DNA of 52,549 nucleotides, from the NCBI GenBank assembly GCA_018698675.1, contig JABIPA010000060.1:1-52549 (forward strand), given 5' to 3'. The translations under genes were made by a program, and so were the position numbers. The notes beneath the pieces were generated by a model. It had not been told where the DNA came from and did not search any database. It was given only the letters and a program-made list of their open reading frames with translations. Shown here one piece after another: positions 27,562 through 38,800 of this stretch (positions are counted from its first letter, which is position 1; every line of letters begins with the position of its first letter). This stretch comes from a bacterium (GTDB taxonomy: Bacteria; Margulisbacteria; Marinamargulisbacteria; JABIPA01).

Positions 27562-29823
27562 ATGAAAGACGGACGTAAATATATTGTAAATCTCACACAT
27601 GAAAAATTAATGACGGGAAGCTGGATACCTGCCCTAGATCACCTAATCCTTGATGGAACACTAAAAGACGATTATGTATCAATGATACTTGGCCGAGTAC
27701 TTACCGAAAAAACTGAAGAGCCAGAAAAAATGATATCCACATTCACAGAAAACTTATCCACAACGATAACGAATCAAAAAAGCAAAAATCCAGATACAGT
27801 CAAATTTTCGAAACGATTATGCATCATCATGCACGACACCATTAATACATTGGAAACAGAAGGCACTCTTCCTGCACCTATAAATTTAGATCTGGCAATT
27901 AATTCAGCACTCGACCTTACATCTATTGAAGTCCCAAATGACATACAAAGCATAGAAAATATTACATCAGAAAATTCAGAGAAATACATTGAAAACTTTC
28001 TAAATCGTTTTCCTAAAACAGCCACCCTAATTGGAGTAAACCCAATTAAACCTACGGAGGCAGGAAAAAAATTCATACTTAGTCTTTTTACGCATCTCAT
28101 AAACTCAAACTTTATAAATAACGGAATCATAAACCCTCTTTACGAACATATTAACCATGACTTAACACATCTCGTCGAAATCTCTGGTCGAACAAAATCA
28201 GAACTAAATCAGGCAATAAACATAGGTCTTTCATCGCATATAACGAATCAAGAAGAAACACTTTCTCTGTTTACATCAACACATATCGATTCATACCAAA
28301 AGCCAGAAACATTAAGCGATATTGATCAACAAAAACAAACAATGTTCCATCACTGCCTCATTTCAAACTTAATTAAAGAAAATGAAAAAACCATTGAGGA
28401 AATTAAAGAAACTAGCGAAACCGGAAGTTACGAAGAACTAAAAGCAGGAATCGCTGAAATTAAAAAAATTGAAAAAAAACTCCACAAAACCCTTATAAGT
28501 AAATTACAGCTAATGGAAATTTCTATAGCAACATCCATCATACAAACGTTACCTGCACCCAAAAAAAAAGTAATTCTTTCCGATATTGCAATTGATTCAA
28601 ATTTAGAACTTGCCGTATCTCTAATAAAAACAAACCTTTCGTCTTTAAAAGATCTTAGTCAAATTGACTATATCACTCAAACATACCGGGACGAAAAAAA
28701 ACAATCTATAAAAAAAGAAATCCTTCAATTATTCACAAAAAACCCGATTATAATGGACGAAATATCTGCGGCGGAATTAAGCTTTTTAAAAACAGAATTA
28801 GACATACCTTATATTAGTGTCGGAGATTTAACAGATATAGAAGAATATTTAGTAACCGAATACCAAAACGAAACACCTATTAAAGAAATTATCGAAGGAA
28901 TAAATCCTAATCAATTGTTACAAAGTATCTGCTCGGTTCAAATTCTTATAAACGAAGGCGTTATTCTTGATGAGGTTTTAGAAACATATGTAACCGAACT
29001 AAAGAATCATAAAAATAAATTAATCGATCTAATGACGTCTACCCCAGAAAACTTCTATGGGCTATTAGAAATGTTAGAATCCGGTGAATTACCGACCCTC
29101 ATCCCTAATGCATTCTCGCAACTATATAATATTAAACAAGATTGCGACCTTCTAGCGGAAGCAAAACTAAAAATAGCTAGAGATTACAAAACACTTTCCT
29201 CCGACGAAATCCACTACGTTCAACTATCCGTTATTAAAGATAATGGAGAGCTAGACGAAAACAGATTTAACTATATTCTGAGTGGGATAGACGACATAGA
29301 CACCAGAAATTTATTAAAAATAGATATAATTACAAAAATAGATTTATCAGTCATATCAAAAGCAAAGTCGCCTGCAGACCCCAAATTAAATATCTGTCTG
29401 AATAGGTTTTTAGACGCTATTTCAAAAAACATAGGTTTTCTTGAAGAAAGTATTGGTGGGGAAACGAATAAGAAGAAAGCACGTGAAGCCATTCGGCGAC
29501 TTTACGGAATAAGTATAGACTTACAAAACACCGAATCGATTGAAACAGCTCAAACCGAAATCAAAAAATTACTAGCGCCCATACAGTCAAGTGATTCAAA
29601 CTCTGAACACTCAACAATTACATTAGTTAGCAGCAATTCTGTTCAAAAAGAAACATTGAACTTTTTTAATGTCGCACTGGAAAATAATATGGTTCTTGTT
29701 GAGCAAGCTAAAAATGAATTACTCACACCAAATCATGATGAGGTGCCAAATGTTATCGAGTTTTTGAATAAATTATCGGCAATTACTCATCCAGATAATA
29801 CGCAAATCACATTAGATAGTTAA
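27562..29823 (+). CDS. Unknown helical protein, 753 aa
   Basis: No family is recognised. The protein is predicted helical throughout, rich in Ile, Glu, Asn, Thr and Lys, with five scattered cysteines, no signal peptide and no membrane helix. A Glu/Lys-rich coiled-coil-like part lies near residues 270-320. It begins 31 nt after the giant gene in a different frame, with only a weak ribosome site (AAGAAAG region), so it is likely co-transcribed and perhaps made at a lower level. Cysteine content and lack of export features suggest a cytoplasmic partner such as a dedicated chaperone or assembly factor for the giant protein; this rests on context alone. Confidence 0.75.
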   Translation: MKDGRKYIVNLTHEKLMTGSWIPALDHLILDGTLKDDYVSMILGRVLTEKTEEPEKMISTFTENLSTTITNQKSKNPDTVKFSKRLCIIMHDTINTLETEGTLPAPINLDLAINSALDLTSIEVPNDIQSIENITSENSEKYIENFLNRFPKTATLIGVNPIKPTEAGKKFILSLFTHLINSNFINNGIINPLYEHINHDLTHLVEISGRTKSELNQAINIGLSSHITNQEETLSLFTSTHIDSYQKPETLSDIDQQKQTMFHHCLISNLIKENEKTIEEIKETSETGSYEELKAGIAEIKKIEKKLHKTLISKLQLMEISIATSIIQTLPAPKKKVILSDIAIDSNLELAVSLIKTNLSSLKDLSQIDYITQTYRDEKKQSIKKEILQLFTKNPIIMDEISAAELSFLKTELDIPYISVGDLTDIEEYLVTEYQNETPIKEIIEGINPNQLLQSICSVQILINEGVILDEVLETYVTELKNHKNKLIDLMTSTPENFYGLLEMLESGELPTLIPNAFSQLYNIKQDCDLLAEAKLKIARDYKTLSSDEIHYVQLSVIKDNGELDENRFNYILSGIDDIDTRNLLKIDIITKIDLSVISKAKSPADPKLNICLNRFLDAISKNIGFLEESIGGETNKKKAREAIRRLYGISIDLQNTESIETAQTEIKKLLAPIQSSDSNSEHSTITLVSSNSVQKETLNFFNVALENNMVLVEQAKNELLTPNHDEVPNVIEFLNKLSAITHPDNTQITLDS

Positions 29824-29911
29824 TTCACTAAAGAACAAATTATTATTAAACACAACCATGAATTTTACACCTTCCAAAGATTATCGCTGCCACTTATAAT
29901 AAGATTTATAA

Positions 29912-30904
29912 ATGACACTCGAAAATAAAGCTCCTAAACAACACTCATCCGCGCCAAAAGTAAACGCAGATCTACTTGCCGACTTATCTGACACAGACAA
30001 ACAATTCGCTGCAAATCTGCTCGAATCGATTTTTATAAAAAAAGAAAAAACAACGGCATCTTTGCCAAAAGACCAACTTAATTTAATAAGTAAATTGATA
30101 ACATCCGTCCCAACCCCAGTTATGAAAGAAGCCTTTTTAGATAACCTAAGTAAATCCAACAAAATAAAAGTAGTAACCGCGCTAAACTATTCTCAGCAAC
30201 TGCTACTCTTTACCTTTCACCATGACACCCAGTTTCTGACCCAATTATTTAAAGCCTATAAAGAAAAACAACAAAAACAAATTTTAAGTGTCATTTACAA
30301 AAAAAACCCTTATTTATACGAAGCTCTAAAAAAGGAAATGAAAACGAGCACGATATATATAGAACATGTTAAAATCGAAAAATCATCAGATCTAACAAAA
30401 ACATATGAAAAAGAACGAGAACTCATTTTGGATATTTTTCAAAATTCAGGAATATCCAAAGAAGCAGCCGCGAAAGAAAGCAAGCGCCTATTAAACCAAT
30501 ACGAATTAAATGAAGTCGAAACATTCACTTTTGAAATCATCGATGCATTTACAGAGCTAAATATAGAAATGAATTCCCCACCCACTTTTTTGGTATATTT
30601 AAAATTTTACTTTTTCATGGCCGCGTTTTTAGATATTTTCCCGAATACAGAACGAATAATAAAACCAAATTTAGAAAAAACCGTGATTTTTCTATCGAAC
30701 CTACCCTCTCCAGAATGGATAGTAAAAGTCCTCAATCAATTTCCGATTAAAATCATCAAATTAATAAAAGAAATTCTAATTAGTTATAATCGACAAACAG
30801 ACTCAAAAATTAGAAACATTTATAGTAAACTATTAACTACAATAACCACGGCAGTCGGTTCGTCAGACTGCGGTAATGTAAAATTCGTATTTAAAAACAT
30901 GTAA
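29912..30904 (+). CDS. Unknown helical protein, 330 aa (weak FliG/MgtE-N-like solenoid look)
   Basis: No secure family. Residues about 20-130 have a run of short helices with the pattern LxxLSxxxKIxVVxxLxxxxQLLLF, loosely like the alpha-solenoid of FliG or the MgtE N-domain. Residues about 135-330 hold further helices, including a hydrophobic stretch around 230-245 (LKFYFFMAAFLDIFP) that could be a buried helix or a membrane contact. There is one cysteine, near the C-terminus. It starts 88 nt after the 753-aa gene with a weak ribosome site and ends 12 nt before the 103-aa membrane protein gene. A FliG-like role is speculation; the conserved FliG motor-domain charges cannot be identified. Confidence 0.7.
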   Translation: MTLENKAPKQHSSAPKVNADLLADLSDTDKQFAANLLESIFIKKEKTTASLPKDQLNLISKLITSVPTPVMKEAFLDNLSKSNKIKVVTALNYSQQLLLFTFHHDTQFLTQLFKAYKEKQQKQILSVIYKKNPYLYEALKKEMKTSTIYIEHVKIEKSSDLTKTYEKERELILDIFQNSGISKEAAAKESKRLLNQYELNEVETFTFEIIDAFTELNIEMNSPPTFLVYLKFYFFMAAFLDIFPNTERIIKPNLEKTVIFLSNLPSPEWIVKVLNQFPIKIIKLIKEILISYNRQTDSKIRNIYSKLLTTITTAVGSSDCGNVKFVFKNM

Positions 30905-30916
30905 GGACTGTGAATC

Positions 30917-31228
30917 ATGGAAAGTTTATTATCTAATATACCAGCACTCGTTGTATCCATTTTAATGATTATTTGCATAATCACCTATATCAGTACAAAT
31001 TACTGGGCTGTAAAAATGCATCGAAAACAACTCGCTCATTGGGAACGTGAAGCAAAAAACTCAGACAAAAGTATTGAAACCATTGTAGAACGAATGACGG
31101 AAAATAGGGCATCACTTACCCAATCATTAAATAACATCGACAAACTCATGGCAGAAACTGCTGCCCTAGGAAAAGAACCAGGTTCAAAATCTAACGAGAC
31201 CTCGACACCACCGAAATCACCGTCATAA
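30917..31228 (+). CDS. Small single-pass membrane protein, 103 aa
   Basis: Residues about 9-31 (PALVVSILMIICIITYIS and following) form one membrane helix directly at the N-terminus. After it come a basic stretch (KMHRKQ), a Glu/Lys/Asn coiled-coil-like segment (about 40-80) and a Ser/Pro/Thr tail. The positive residues behind the helix predict a cytoplasmic C-terminal part. The ribosome site AAGGA overlaps the stop codon of the upstream 330-aa gene, so the two are translationally linked. It is followed after 23 nt by the Lys/Pro-rich 255-aa gene. It is a good candidate for the membrane anchor of the products of this operon; no named family is recognised. Confidence 0.75.
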   Translation: MESLLSNIPALVVSILMIICIITYISTNYWAVKMHRKQLAHWEREAKNSDKSIETIVERMTENRASLTQSLNNIDKLMAETAALGKEPGSKSNETSTPPKSPS

Positions 31229-31251
31229 ACATAAAAACAGCAGGTTAACGT

Positions 31252-32019
31252 ATGGATGAAGAAAAAGAATTTAAAAAATTAAAAGATGCTGTTGAATCTG
31301 GGGACCCGGAAAAACAAGGAAGCATTAACGATTTCGCTACAAACCTTGCATCCAACCTGCTATCAAAATTCAAAAACATGACAGAAAAAACTCCGCCATC
31401 TGTCATAAAGGTTAAACATATTCCTACTCCAGACGTTAATCTTTCACTTTTATTTGAAGCGCCTCCCGAAGCAAAAGAAGAGACAGCTAAACCAATACAA
31501 AAAAAAGCGCCAATGCCAACACAACCTATACATGAGAAAAGAAAAGTTAGTGTTGAAGAAAAAACACCGCTTCCGATTAAAAAAGAACCGACCATAGTTC
31601 CGTCATCATACACACCTAAAAAAGAAGCGGTTCAACCAGCTCCTGTTATCAGTCAATCAAACCAATCGTTTACGGACGTGTTAAAAGAAAAATTGAGCAC
31701 AGAATCTGCCTCGATAAAAAAATCCGTAACCACCGAAAAAGCGTCTCCATCCATCGAATCATCAGAAAAACTTAAAAAGAAACCTATCATCACCCAGGAA
31801 AAAGAAAAACCAAAATCGAAAGTTACACCACCTAAGCAAACAGTTGCTGCTGCAAAGAAAATGGTTACACCTAAAGAAAAAGCAGATACAAAAAATCAAG
31901 AATTAAAGCTCAAGAAAAAGTCAGGCGATTTATTAGAAAACCGATTTAAAAAACGACAACAAAGTCTTGATGACATAATAAAGGGAGACACAGGATCTAT
32001 CTCATCCAAGTCTATATAA
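31252..32019 (+). CDS. Lys/Pro-rich, largely disordered protein, 255 aa
   Basis: The sequence is low-complexity with many Lys, Pro, Glu, Ser, Thr and Val and is probably disordered over residues about 60-220. Short helices are likely at the N-terminus (1-50) and C-terminus (220-245, SGDLLENRFKKRQQSLDDII). There is no signal peptide, membrane helix or cysteine. Extended K/P-rich chains of this kind occur in proteins that span distances, such as TonB-type linkers or ruler-like proteins, but no TonB C-terminal domain is visible. It lies 23 nt after the 103-aa membrane protein and 4 nt before the 266-aa gene, clearly within one operon. Function is unknown. Confidence 0.75.
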   Translation: MDEEKEFKKLKDAVESGDPEKQGSINDFATNLASNLLSKFKNMTEKTPPSVIKVKHIPTPDVNLSLLFEAPPEAKEETAKPIQKKAPMPTQPIHEKRKVSVEEKTPLPIKKEPTIVPSSYTPKKEAVQPAPVISQSNQSFTDVLKEKLSTESASIKKSVTTEKASPSIESSEKLKKKPIITQEKEKPKSKVTPPKQTVAAAKKMVTPKEKADTKNQELKLKKKSGDLLENRFKKRQQSLDDIIKGDTGSISSKSI

Positions 32020-32023
32020 ATCC

Positions 32024-32824
32024 ATGAATACAAGAAAACAAATAAAAGGAACACGAGAACAGTTTGAATTCCAAAAACGAATGGTCACTTATGCAAAGAA
32101 AAATGCAAAATTAGCTAATCGTTTATTTTCCCTCTTATTTCCTTGGTTCTTATTAAAACAATGGTTTATTTCTTTCGTATCAATTTTCTCAGAAAAGCAA
32201 TCAACAGCTCTAAAAGCACGATTTCTTAAAGATTACTTTAAAAAGTTTTTTAACCTAAAGGGACTACCTGCCTACATGACCTTACAATCAGAGTTTCCAA
32301 AAACAGGTCGCCCTATGATTATTTTTACATTAAGACAAAATGTAATGAGTAGTCTGTATACATTTTGTAACCTACCATTCCCCACCGTCATCCCTATCCA
32401 AAAAAACTTGGATACGATGCGAACAACGTCTTATTTACCCTTTAAAGGAGTCGGTAAATATTTTAAGCATATTAGCTATGAAGACGGGACACTGAAATCT
32501 ACATCCAAAAATATTAAAACCTTACTTGATGCTGGTTATCCCGTTGTTGTTCATATAAACGAATTTTTTATTGATACAGACGATATGGATACTCTTTATT
32601 TACATCGGTCTTTCTTTGACTTAATGAAATTGGACACAGACATTCGATTTTTGACTGTGGCTGGTTATTCTAAATTCAAATATTCTACATTCGTTAAACC
32701 TACTTTGGTTCGGATAGATAGTCTTAAAAAAGAAAAATTTTTACGGAACGAAGCATCCGATCAAGAAATAGGTACGGCCGTAGGTCGTTTGTTTGGGGTA
32801 AACAATGTCCACGTTCTCGACTAA
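32024..32824 (+). CDS. Possible degenerate acyltransferase-fold (LPLAT/PlsC-like) protein, 266 aa
   Basis: A hydrophobic segment at about 32-55 (LFSLLFPWFLLKQWFISFV) may be a membrane helix or re-entrant anchor. The order of motifs after it loosely follows lysophospholipid acyltransferases: RPMIIFTLRQNVMSS at 96-110 at the place of NHx4D, then FKGVGKYF at 140-147, then LLDAGYPVVVHINEFF at 167-182 at the place of the EG motif, then DIRFLTVAGYS at 206-216. The catalytic His-Asp of motif I and the EG pair are not present, so if it has this fold it is probably inactive or works differently. It starts 4 nt after the 255-aa gene and its end overlaps the 2618-aa gene by 20 nt, so production is coupled. 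The fold assignment is tentative. Confidence 0.5.
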   Translation: MNTRKQIKGTREQFEFQKRMVTYAKKNAKLANRLFSLLFPWFLLKQWFISFVSIFSEKQSTALKARFLKDYFKKFFNLKGLPAYMTLQSEFPKTGRPMIIFTLRQNVMSSLYTFCNLPFPTVIPIQKNLDTMRTTSYLPFKGVGKYFKHISYEDGTLKSTSKNIKTLLDAGYPVVVHINEFFIDTDDMDTLYLHRSFFDLMKLDTDIRFLTVAGYSKFKYSTFVKPTLVRIDSLKKEKFLRNEASDQEIGTAVGRLFGVNNVHVLD

Positions 32825-35800
32825 ACCACCATACTTAAACGACCTGTTTGCCTATCAGCTTTTCACACAAGCTGTTCTCAAACTAAAAAAAACAGTTAAA
32901 GACAAATACGGAACAAACCCATCTACAAATCCCACTACTTGGTTTTGGAAACAATTATCAAAAATCAAATGGACGAATGAGATTCCCTTATTTAGTGAAA
33001 TAGAAATCGATATTTATTCAAAAGCAGATAAACAAAAAAAATCTCTTCGGTTTCTATCCAGACAATGGCAAGACACATGTAGAGTAAATTTAACAAAGAG
33101 ATGGTGGGGATTCTCAAAAAAGAATGCAATAAAAAACTACGACGAAAAAACAATGTCTCAAGCCTTTTTAAAAGACGAACTTAAAATAGCGATTGATACG
33201 CTTAAAATTCGAACTGAAAAACAACCCGCTCCTACATACCACAGCCAGCGATTAGACGAACTTTCGGTTATGCTCGTTCAATCCAAACAAATTGATAATT
33301 TCATCGATTTTTCAAACCAATGGATTTCATTTCAAAATGAAGTCTTTTTGTTTCTAGATAGTTTAAATATAGCCACAATAGAAAAAAATAGGCCCAGCAT
33401 TCAAGCGCAATTGCATAACCTTCCTTTTTATCTGAAAATTTCGTTTTTAATATCTATTATTTTACAAAAAATAAAGTTAGAAAAATTTTCAGGGTTCCTT
33501 CATCTCGAAAAATCGATAACGAACCAACGAAATGAACCCCTTAGACTAAAGTCATTTTGTATTGCTGAACGAAAAAAAATTGGGCTATCTCTTAGCAAGA
33601 ATTATGGCTTCGACGCGTGGCCGTCCGTAAACACGATTCTATTTCAATTAAAAGAAGCTGAAGAAACCTTATTAAACTATCATTCAAATGCACCTGACTG
33701 CAAACTAAAGTCGGTACTACGTTCGACAATAAAAGCCGTGTCTAAAAAATGGACTCAATTCGAAACAGATTATGATGATACGCTGGGAAACTATAGCCAA
33801 ATTCTTTCAATAACACCTTATTTCCTTGACCAAAAGGACGTATTATTTTCTTCAAAAGGACTCATTAATTATTATTTAGATTCACTAAGAAATTTTCTCG
33901 TAGACTCTCATCAATCTCCTGAAAAAATACTTGAAGCTTGCTCTGATTTTTTTAAATATGTGGATCACGAAATGCAACAAGCAAACCCAGAACCTGTCCT
34001 GAAATATGTACTCGACTATTGTTATCGAGAAAATCTCTTAAAGTTAATGGAATCGCTGATGGTTAATTTAGCAATTACGCTACCTACTGCACGTATCGTT
34101 GATCAACTAAACAATTGCTTAGAAGACGCGGACCATCCTGAAGGACTTGTCATAATTTTCGAGTCATTATTCTTAAGCAATATTCACCAACCCCACCCGT
34201 CCAATTGGTGGAATTCATCTACCTTTATCAATCATATGAAAACGCATTTTCAAAGCCAACTTTTCTTGGATTCATCATTTAAGTGGAACCAGTTTTTTGG
34301 ACTTTACGAGCCAAACGAGATACTAAATTCAACAATACTAACGATTTGGCATTCTGAATTTCAAAAAAATAAAAGCATCCAGTCAATTGTAAATAAATTG
34401 CATGCAACCTATAGCTTGAAAGCATCAAATCAGAATCAGTCATTTGGTGCCCGTGTCATGATTAGTCATTACCTCGGAAAAATTCAAAAAAAAGATAGTA
34501 GCTTTCATAACGAATTCAAAAAAAGCATATCCGCTCAAGCAAATGGAATTAATCAACTAATTAAAAACGAGAAAAATTTTGAACTCATTCTTCAAGGATC
34601 TAAATTTTCGCCATCTCATTCCAAATTAAAACCACTTCAAAAAGAATGGTCGTCCATAATAATAAATGACACGATTCATCTTTTAGACGAAGCGCTATTC
34701 AAACAACCTTGGCGATTTATATTTGTACTAAAAACGCCAGAAACTCTTCAAAATCTAGCGACTCTTTTACAACTATTCATTCAGACGAACACGACATCTC
34801 TTTTCAAATTATTGTCTATCTATTCAGAAATAATCATCCAGCATTCTCATTGTATAGAAGACTGGCTACATGTATGGGAATTAACATGCAAACAAAATGA
34901 AGGACTTGCATTAGCCTTTAAAAACCAGACACTTACTTTTTTAACGGATTGCGACAAACAAACAAAACTATTAATAGATATCATGTCGGAATCTTCCATT
35001 CACTTATTATCAGAAAAAAAACACCTTCAGTTAGGAAATAAAAATAGCGACGTTGATGCCGCAAAAACAATGCATGCCTTAAAAACGTCTAAAACGATGC
35101 CTCTTTCCACACCCAAGCAAAAAAAAGAGTCGTCATTCCCCTCTCTTTTTAAAGCTCAAGCTCCCGCAATATTAAGTAACGAACCAACTGCTTCAAAGCC
35201 ATATTTTTCTGCGGTATGTAAACTCGTTTTCAATAAAGTGGAACGGCCTAGCCAAAAAGCACCGTTATTCAAATTATTGAATTGGCTGGAATCTACATTC
35301 TCAAATGTAAACCTATCCGTATTCTCCGTCCAAAACAAACAAATCAACTTAACATCTTGGGCAAAGTATCAGTTACTACTCCATATCGACGAAAACAAAG
35401 TAGATTACGCATCAATGTTTCCTTCTTATTTAACAGAAAAAGTATTAAGTTTTCACGACGATTTCTTTAAGAAATCCAAACCAGATCTTATTGCTGACTA
35501 TTTAAACATCGCAACTGATATCAATATTATCCGTCCAAATATGTCTAAAACAAAACAACATTTTTTCGATAGTTGGTTGCTCGTCTACGATCTATTTATC
35601 GACATCAATAATCAAAAAAACTGCTTTGATTTTTTCGATATTGTACTCCAAAATTCCGAACATTGCCCAAACCTTACGAAGCGATTTTTATATGTGCTTC
35701 AACACGCAGATTTATTTCAAGAATTTTGTTCCAAAAAAATGGATATCAACGTTCTAAACCGACTTATCGATAATATTGAACTTTTTAATAAAAATACAAA

Positions 35801-38800
35801 CTGTATTAGAAGCTTTTTAGAAAACATCCTAAAGCTTTCAATAGATAACCCTAGCTATGTTTCTACTTGGAAATCAAAATTAGTGCTATTAAAAGAATTA
35901 ACAAAAGCACAAACAGACAACTCTCACGCTCTTGTCTGTAAATGTCTAATCAACCTTGGATTTTTTGAATCTATTACTCAATCTGACCTAGGTCATCTAG
36001 AAAAATCAGAGTATTTTTTAGACATTCAACAATCAACACTTCTATTTTCAAAATTTAAAGCGTTAGTAAACTATACCTGGAATCAATCTGAAATATCTCC
36101 GTCGAACCTTTATCAATTCGACGATTTTATAAGTAAATACGTCAAAGCACTATACACCCTAAAATGGACGGACATATCGTTCTACCTTAAAACAACAATC
36201 CTACTTAACAAAATCAAAAATCAACTGACACTAAAGAAATCAACCTCGTCTCTTTCTATTATTGAATCCAGACTATTCCAATCAATAATTATCCCAATTG
36301 CCGATAAATTTGGGCTATCAAATACGAACGCTGTTATTAGCGAGGATCTCTTACTTAAACGACCTTCTTTTTCGATGACATTTTTTAGCAATTTAACAAA
36401 TGACGAACAATTTTCTTTTTTAAACTTCATTAACTGGGATAGCGACATTTTTGAAAAAGCAGATTCATTTTTTGTAGCATCAGAACACAAATTAAATAAC
36501 TACTTTTTACTCATCATTAAATGGGCAACTGATACTGAGAAAAATCCAGACATTCTTCAGTTTTTTATTGAAGAAACCTCTAAGCAAAAAAATTGGATCC
36601 AAAATAAAGAACAGTTAGTAAGAGACTATACAGAACGATTAAGGAATCGAGTTTTGGACCACAGACCAACTCATTTTCAATTTCAAGAATTTTTTCAAAT
36701 CATTAGCTATAACCGACATAAAATCCAGGAAGTTATTCACCAATCAAGCTTAATTGATGAAAAAACAAAACAGTTTTTTATTTCATTATGCAATAACAAA
36801 CTTCCACAAGAGCAAAGCCAAAACTCTCTGTATTTGGCATTTCTATCCCTTTATTTTATTAATAAAAATGAGGATATTGATTTTAAGGAATCTATTCGTC
36901 ATTTAACAGATAGCTTATGGTACTCATTCTTTTGTACGCCTATCCAATCCGATAAAATTTTTACTCATTTTTTAGATTACAATTCAAAAAAGACAACTGA
37001 GTCTTTACGATTCATACTCACCCACTTGGCCAATAAATCCCCTCAGATATACACACAATTTGGAAAACACCTGATTTCTTTTTTTAGAAAACATAATCTG
37101 AGCCAAACAAAACTTCATCATCTCCTAAAAAATGGAAACTTTCTTAAGTATGGAGGAGATACATTAGCTGTCCTGCTTAAAAAAGAAATCGATACGCCAC
37201 AACCATCGGTTATACCAATTAGCGATACAGACCCAATTACCATCGTGACTAACTTACAACGCATCTCGGAAGTTCCTGAGTCGCTAACGCTCGAAACAAT
37301 TATTAGCTGGGCGAGCGCCCATCCTCAATCAAATGAATACGCCGCATATATCAATTACCTTTCTTGGATAGACTCAAATGAGATAAAACAGTTTATGTCC
37401 GATACCGTTCAATCCTTCAAAAATCCTGTAAAAATATTTGAATGGCTTAGCAATTTATTGTCCCATCCTCTTTTGTACTGTAAACAAGAATTTAAAAATA
37501 ACAAATTAGAGACCCTCGTAAAAATCATATCAGAAACGAATGATCCATCCGGTGAAATCGAACATACGCTTGTTTCTCTTCTTAAAGAAAATTCACCATC
37601 ATTTAAGTCGATGACTCCCCCTAACTTAAAATTAAAGCAGCTTCCGAAGTCGACATTAGATTTCTCTAGTTCATTTTCAGCATATGTAATTAAAACCTCA
37701 TTACTCTGTAAAGACAGAGGAATGGATGCCGATACGTTTTTAACATTAATTAGTCATTTTAAACGTTTACCAGAAACAATCCCTTCAAGTTATTTTGAAA
37801 AAATAAAACGAAGCTTTCTATCGCCATCCATTTTTACCCTAATTGAAGATATAAGTTTTAACAACAAACCCATATTTGAATCACTTCTTTTACAAAAACC
37901 TGTCACCCAGTCTATCCAAGCATATTCTGCCTCGAGTTGTTCGCCAACATCATTGCTCGGACAACAAATTCTACAACGACTACAAGAGATGTCTATTAGT
38001 AACTGTCAGGAATTTTTAACCAATTATTATTCCGGAATACTCTCCGACGACAAATTGACACTCTATACATCGCTCATAGAGAGCATCGTCGAATCAGACG
38101 AAAGCATCGTCGATTTGACCGCATACTTCGAACAAATAAATACACCGTACCCCGTCATGAACTTATCTGATAATTTCTTTAACCAAGGATTAACAACAAT
38201 TTATCGAAATCGATTTAATCAAAAATTCCAAGATATATATGTGTCACAATCCGTCTCGCTCATCGAACTTTCTGACCTTTCAAAAAAACTAGAGTCGCCA
38301 GATTATAAATCGACATTCCTTTCACGACTCGCGGAAGAAACACTTCCTTGGACAAATAGTTTCCACAGTAATTTCTTGGGTCCTCAAGACCAAACCAGAA
38401 GTTTTTACTCGCAAATTCTACATAGTGATTTAACAGTAAAAGACTCATTAAACCTAGAAACATTTGAAAAGAAATTGAAAAAAGATTTTTTCGACTCTCT
38501 CAGCTCTAGCCACTCTAAAGATGCCGTAATTTCGCCGTTAGCCTTCATTCAATTTTTTGACTTGGCCTCCATATTATTCACAAATAAAGAACGAGAAAGC
38601 TTTTTGCCTTTATTAATGAGTCTTTCAAAATCATTCTTAAAAAATCAATCTCACAAAATGGAAATCCTTTTAGAACTTTTAGATTCATCCTTTTTGAACG
38701 AAAAAAACAAAGAAGATCTATGGTCTACCTGTTTCGATAAATCAAACACAAAGATGGCGTTAGATGTAATTACAGCTCTTCTCAAAACGCCATGGTTCCC

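Noticed and set aside
27520-27570. Frameshift joining the 5605-aa and 753-aa genes into one
   Set aside because: The giant ends in a clean stop, the gap is 31 nt with its own ATG, the frames differ, and the compositions differ (three Cys in 5605 residues against five in 753).
31252-32019. TonB protein
   Set aside because: The Lys/Pro-rich linker fits, but the N-terminal membrane helix and the conserved C-terminal TonB domain are missing.
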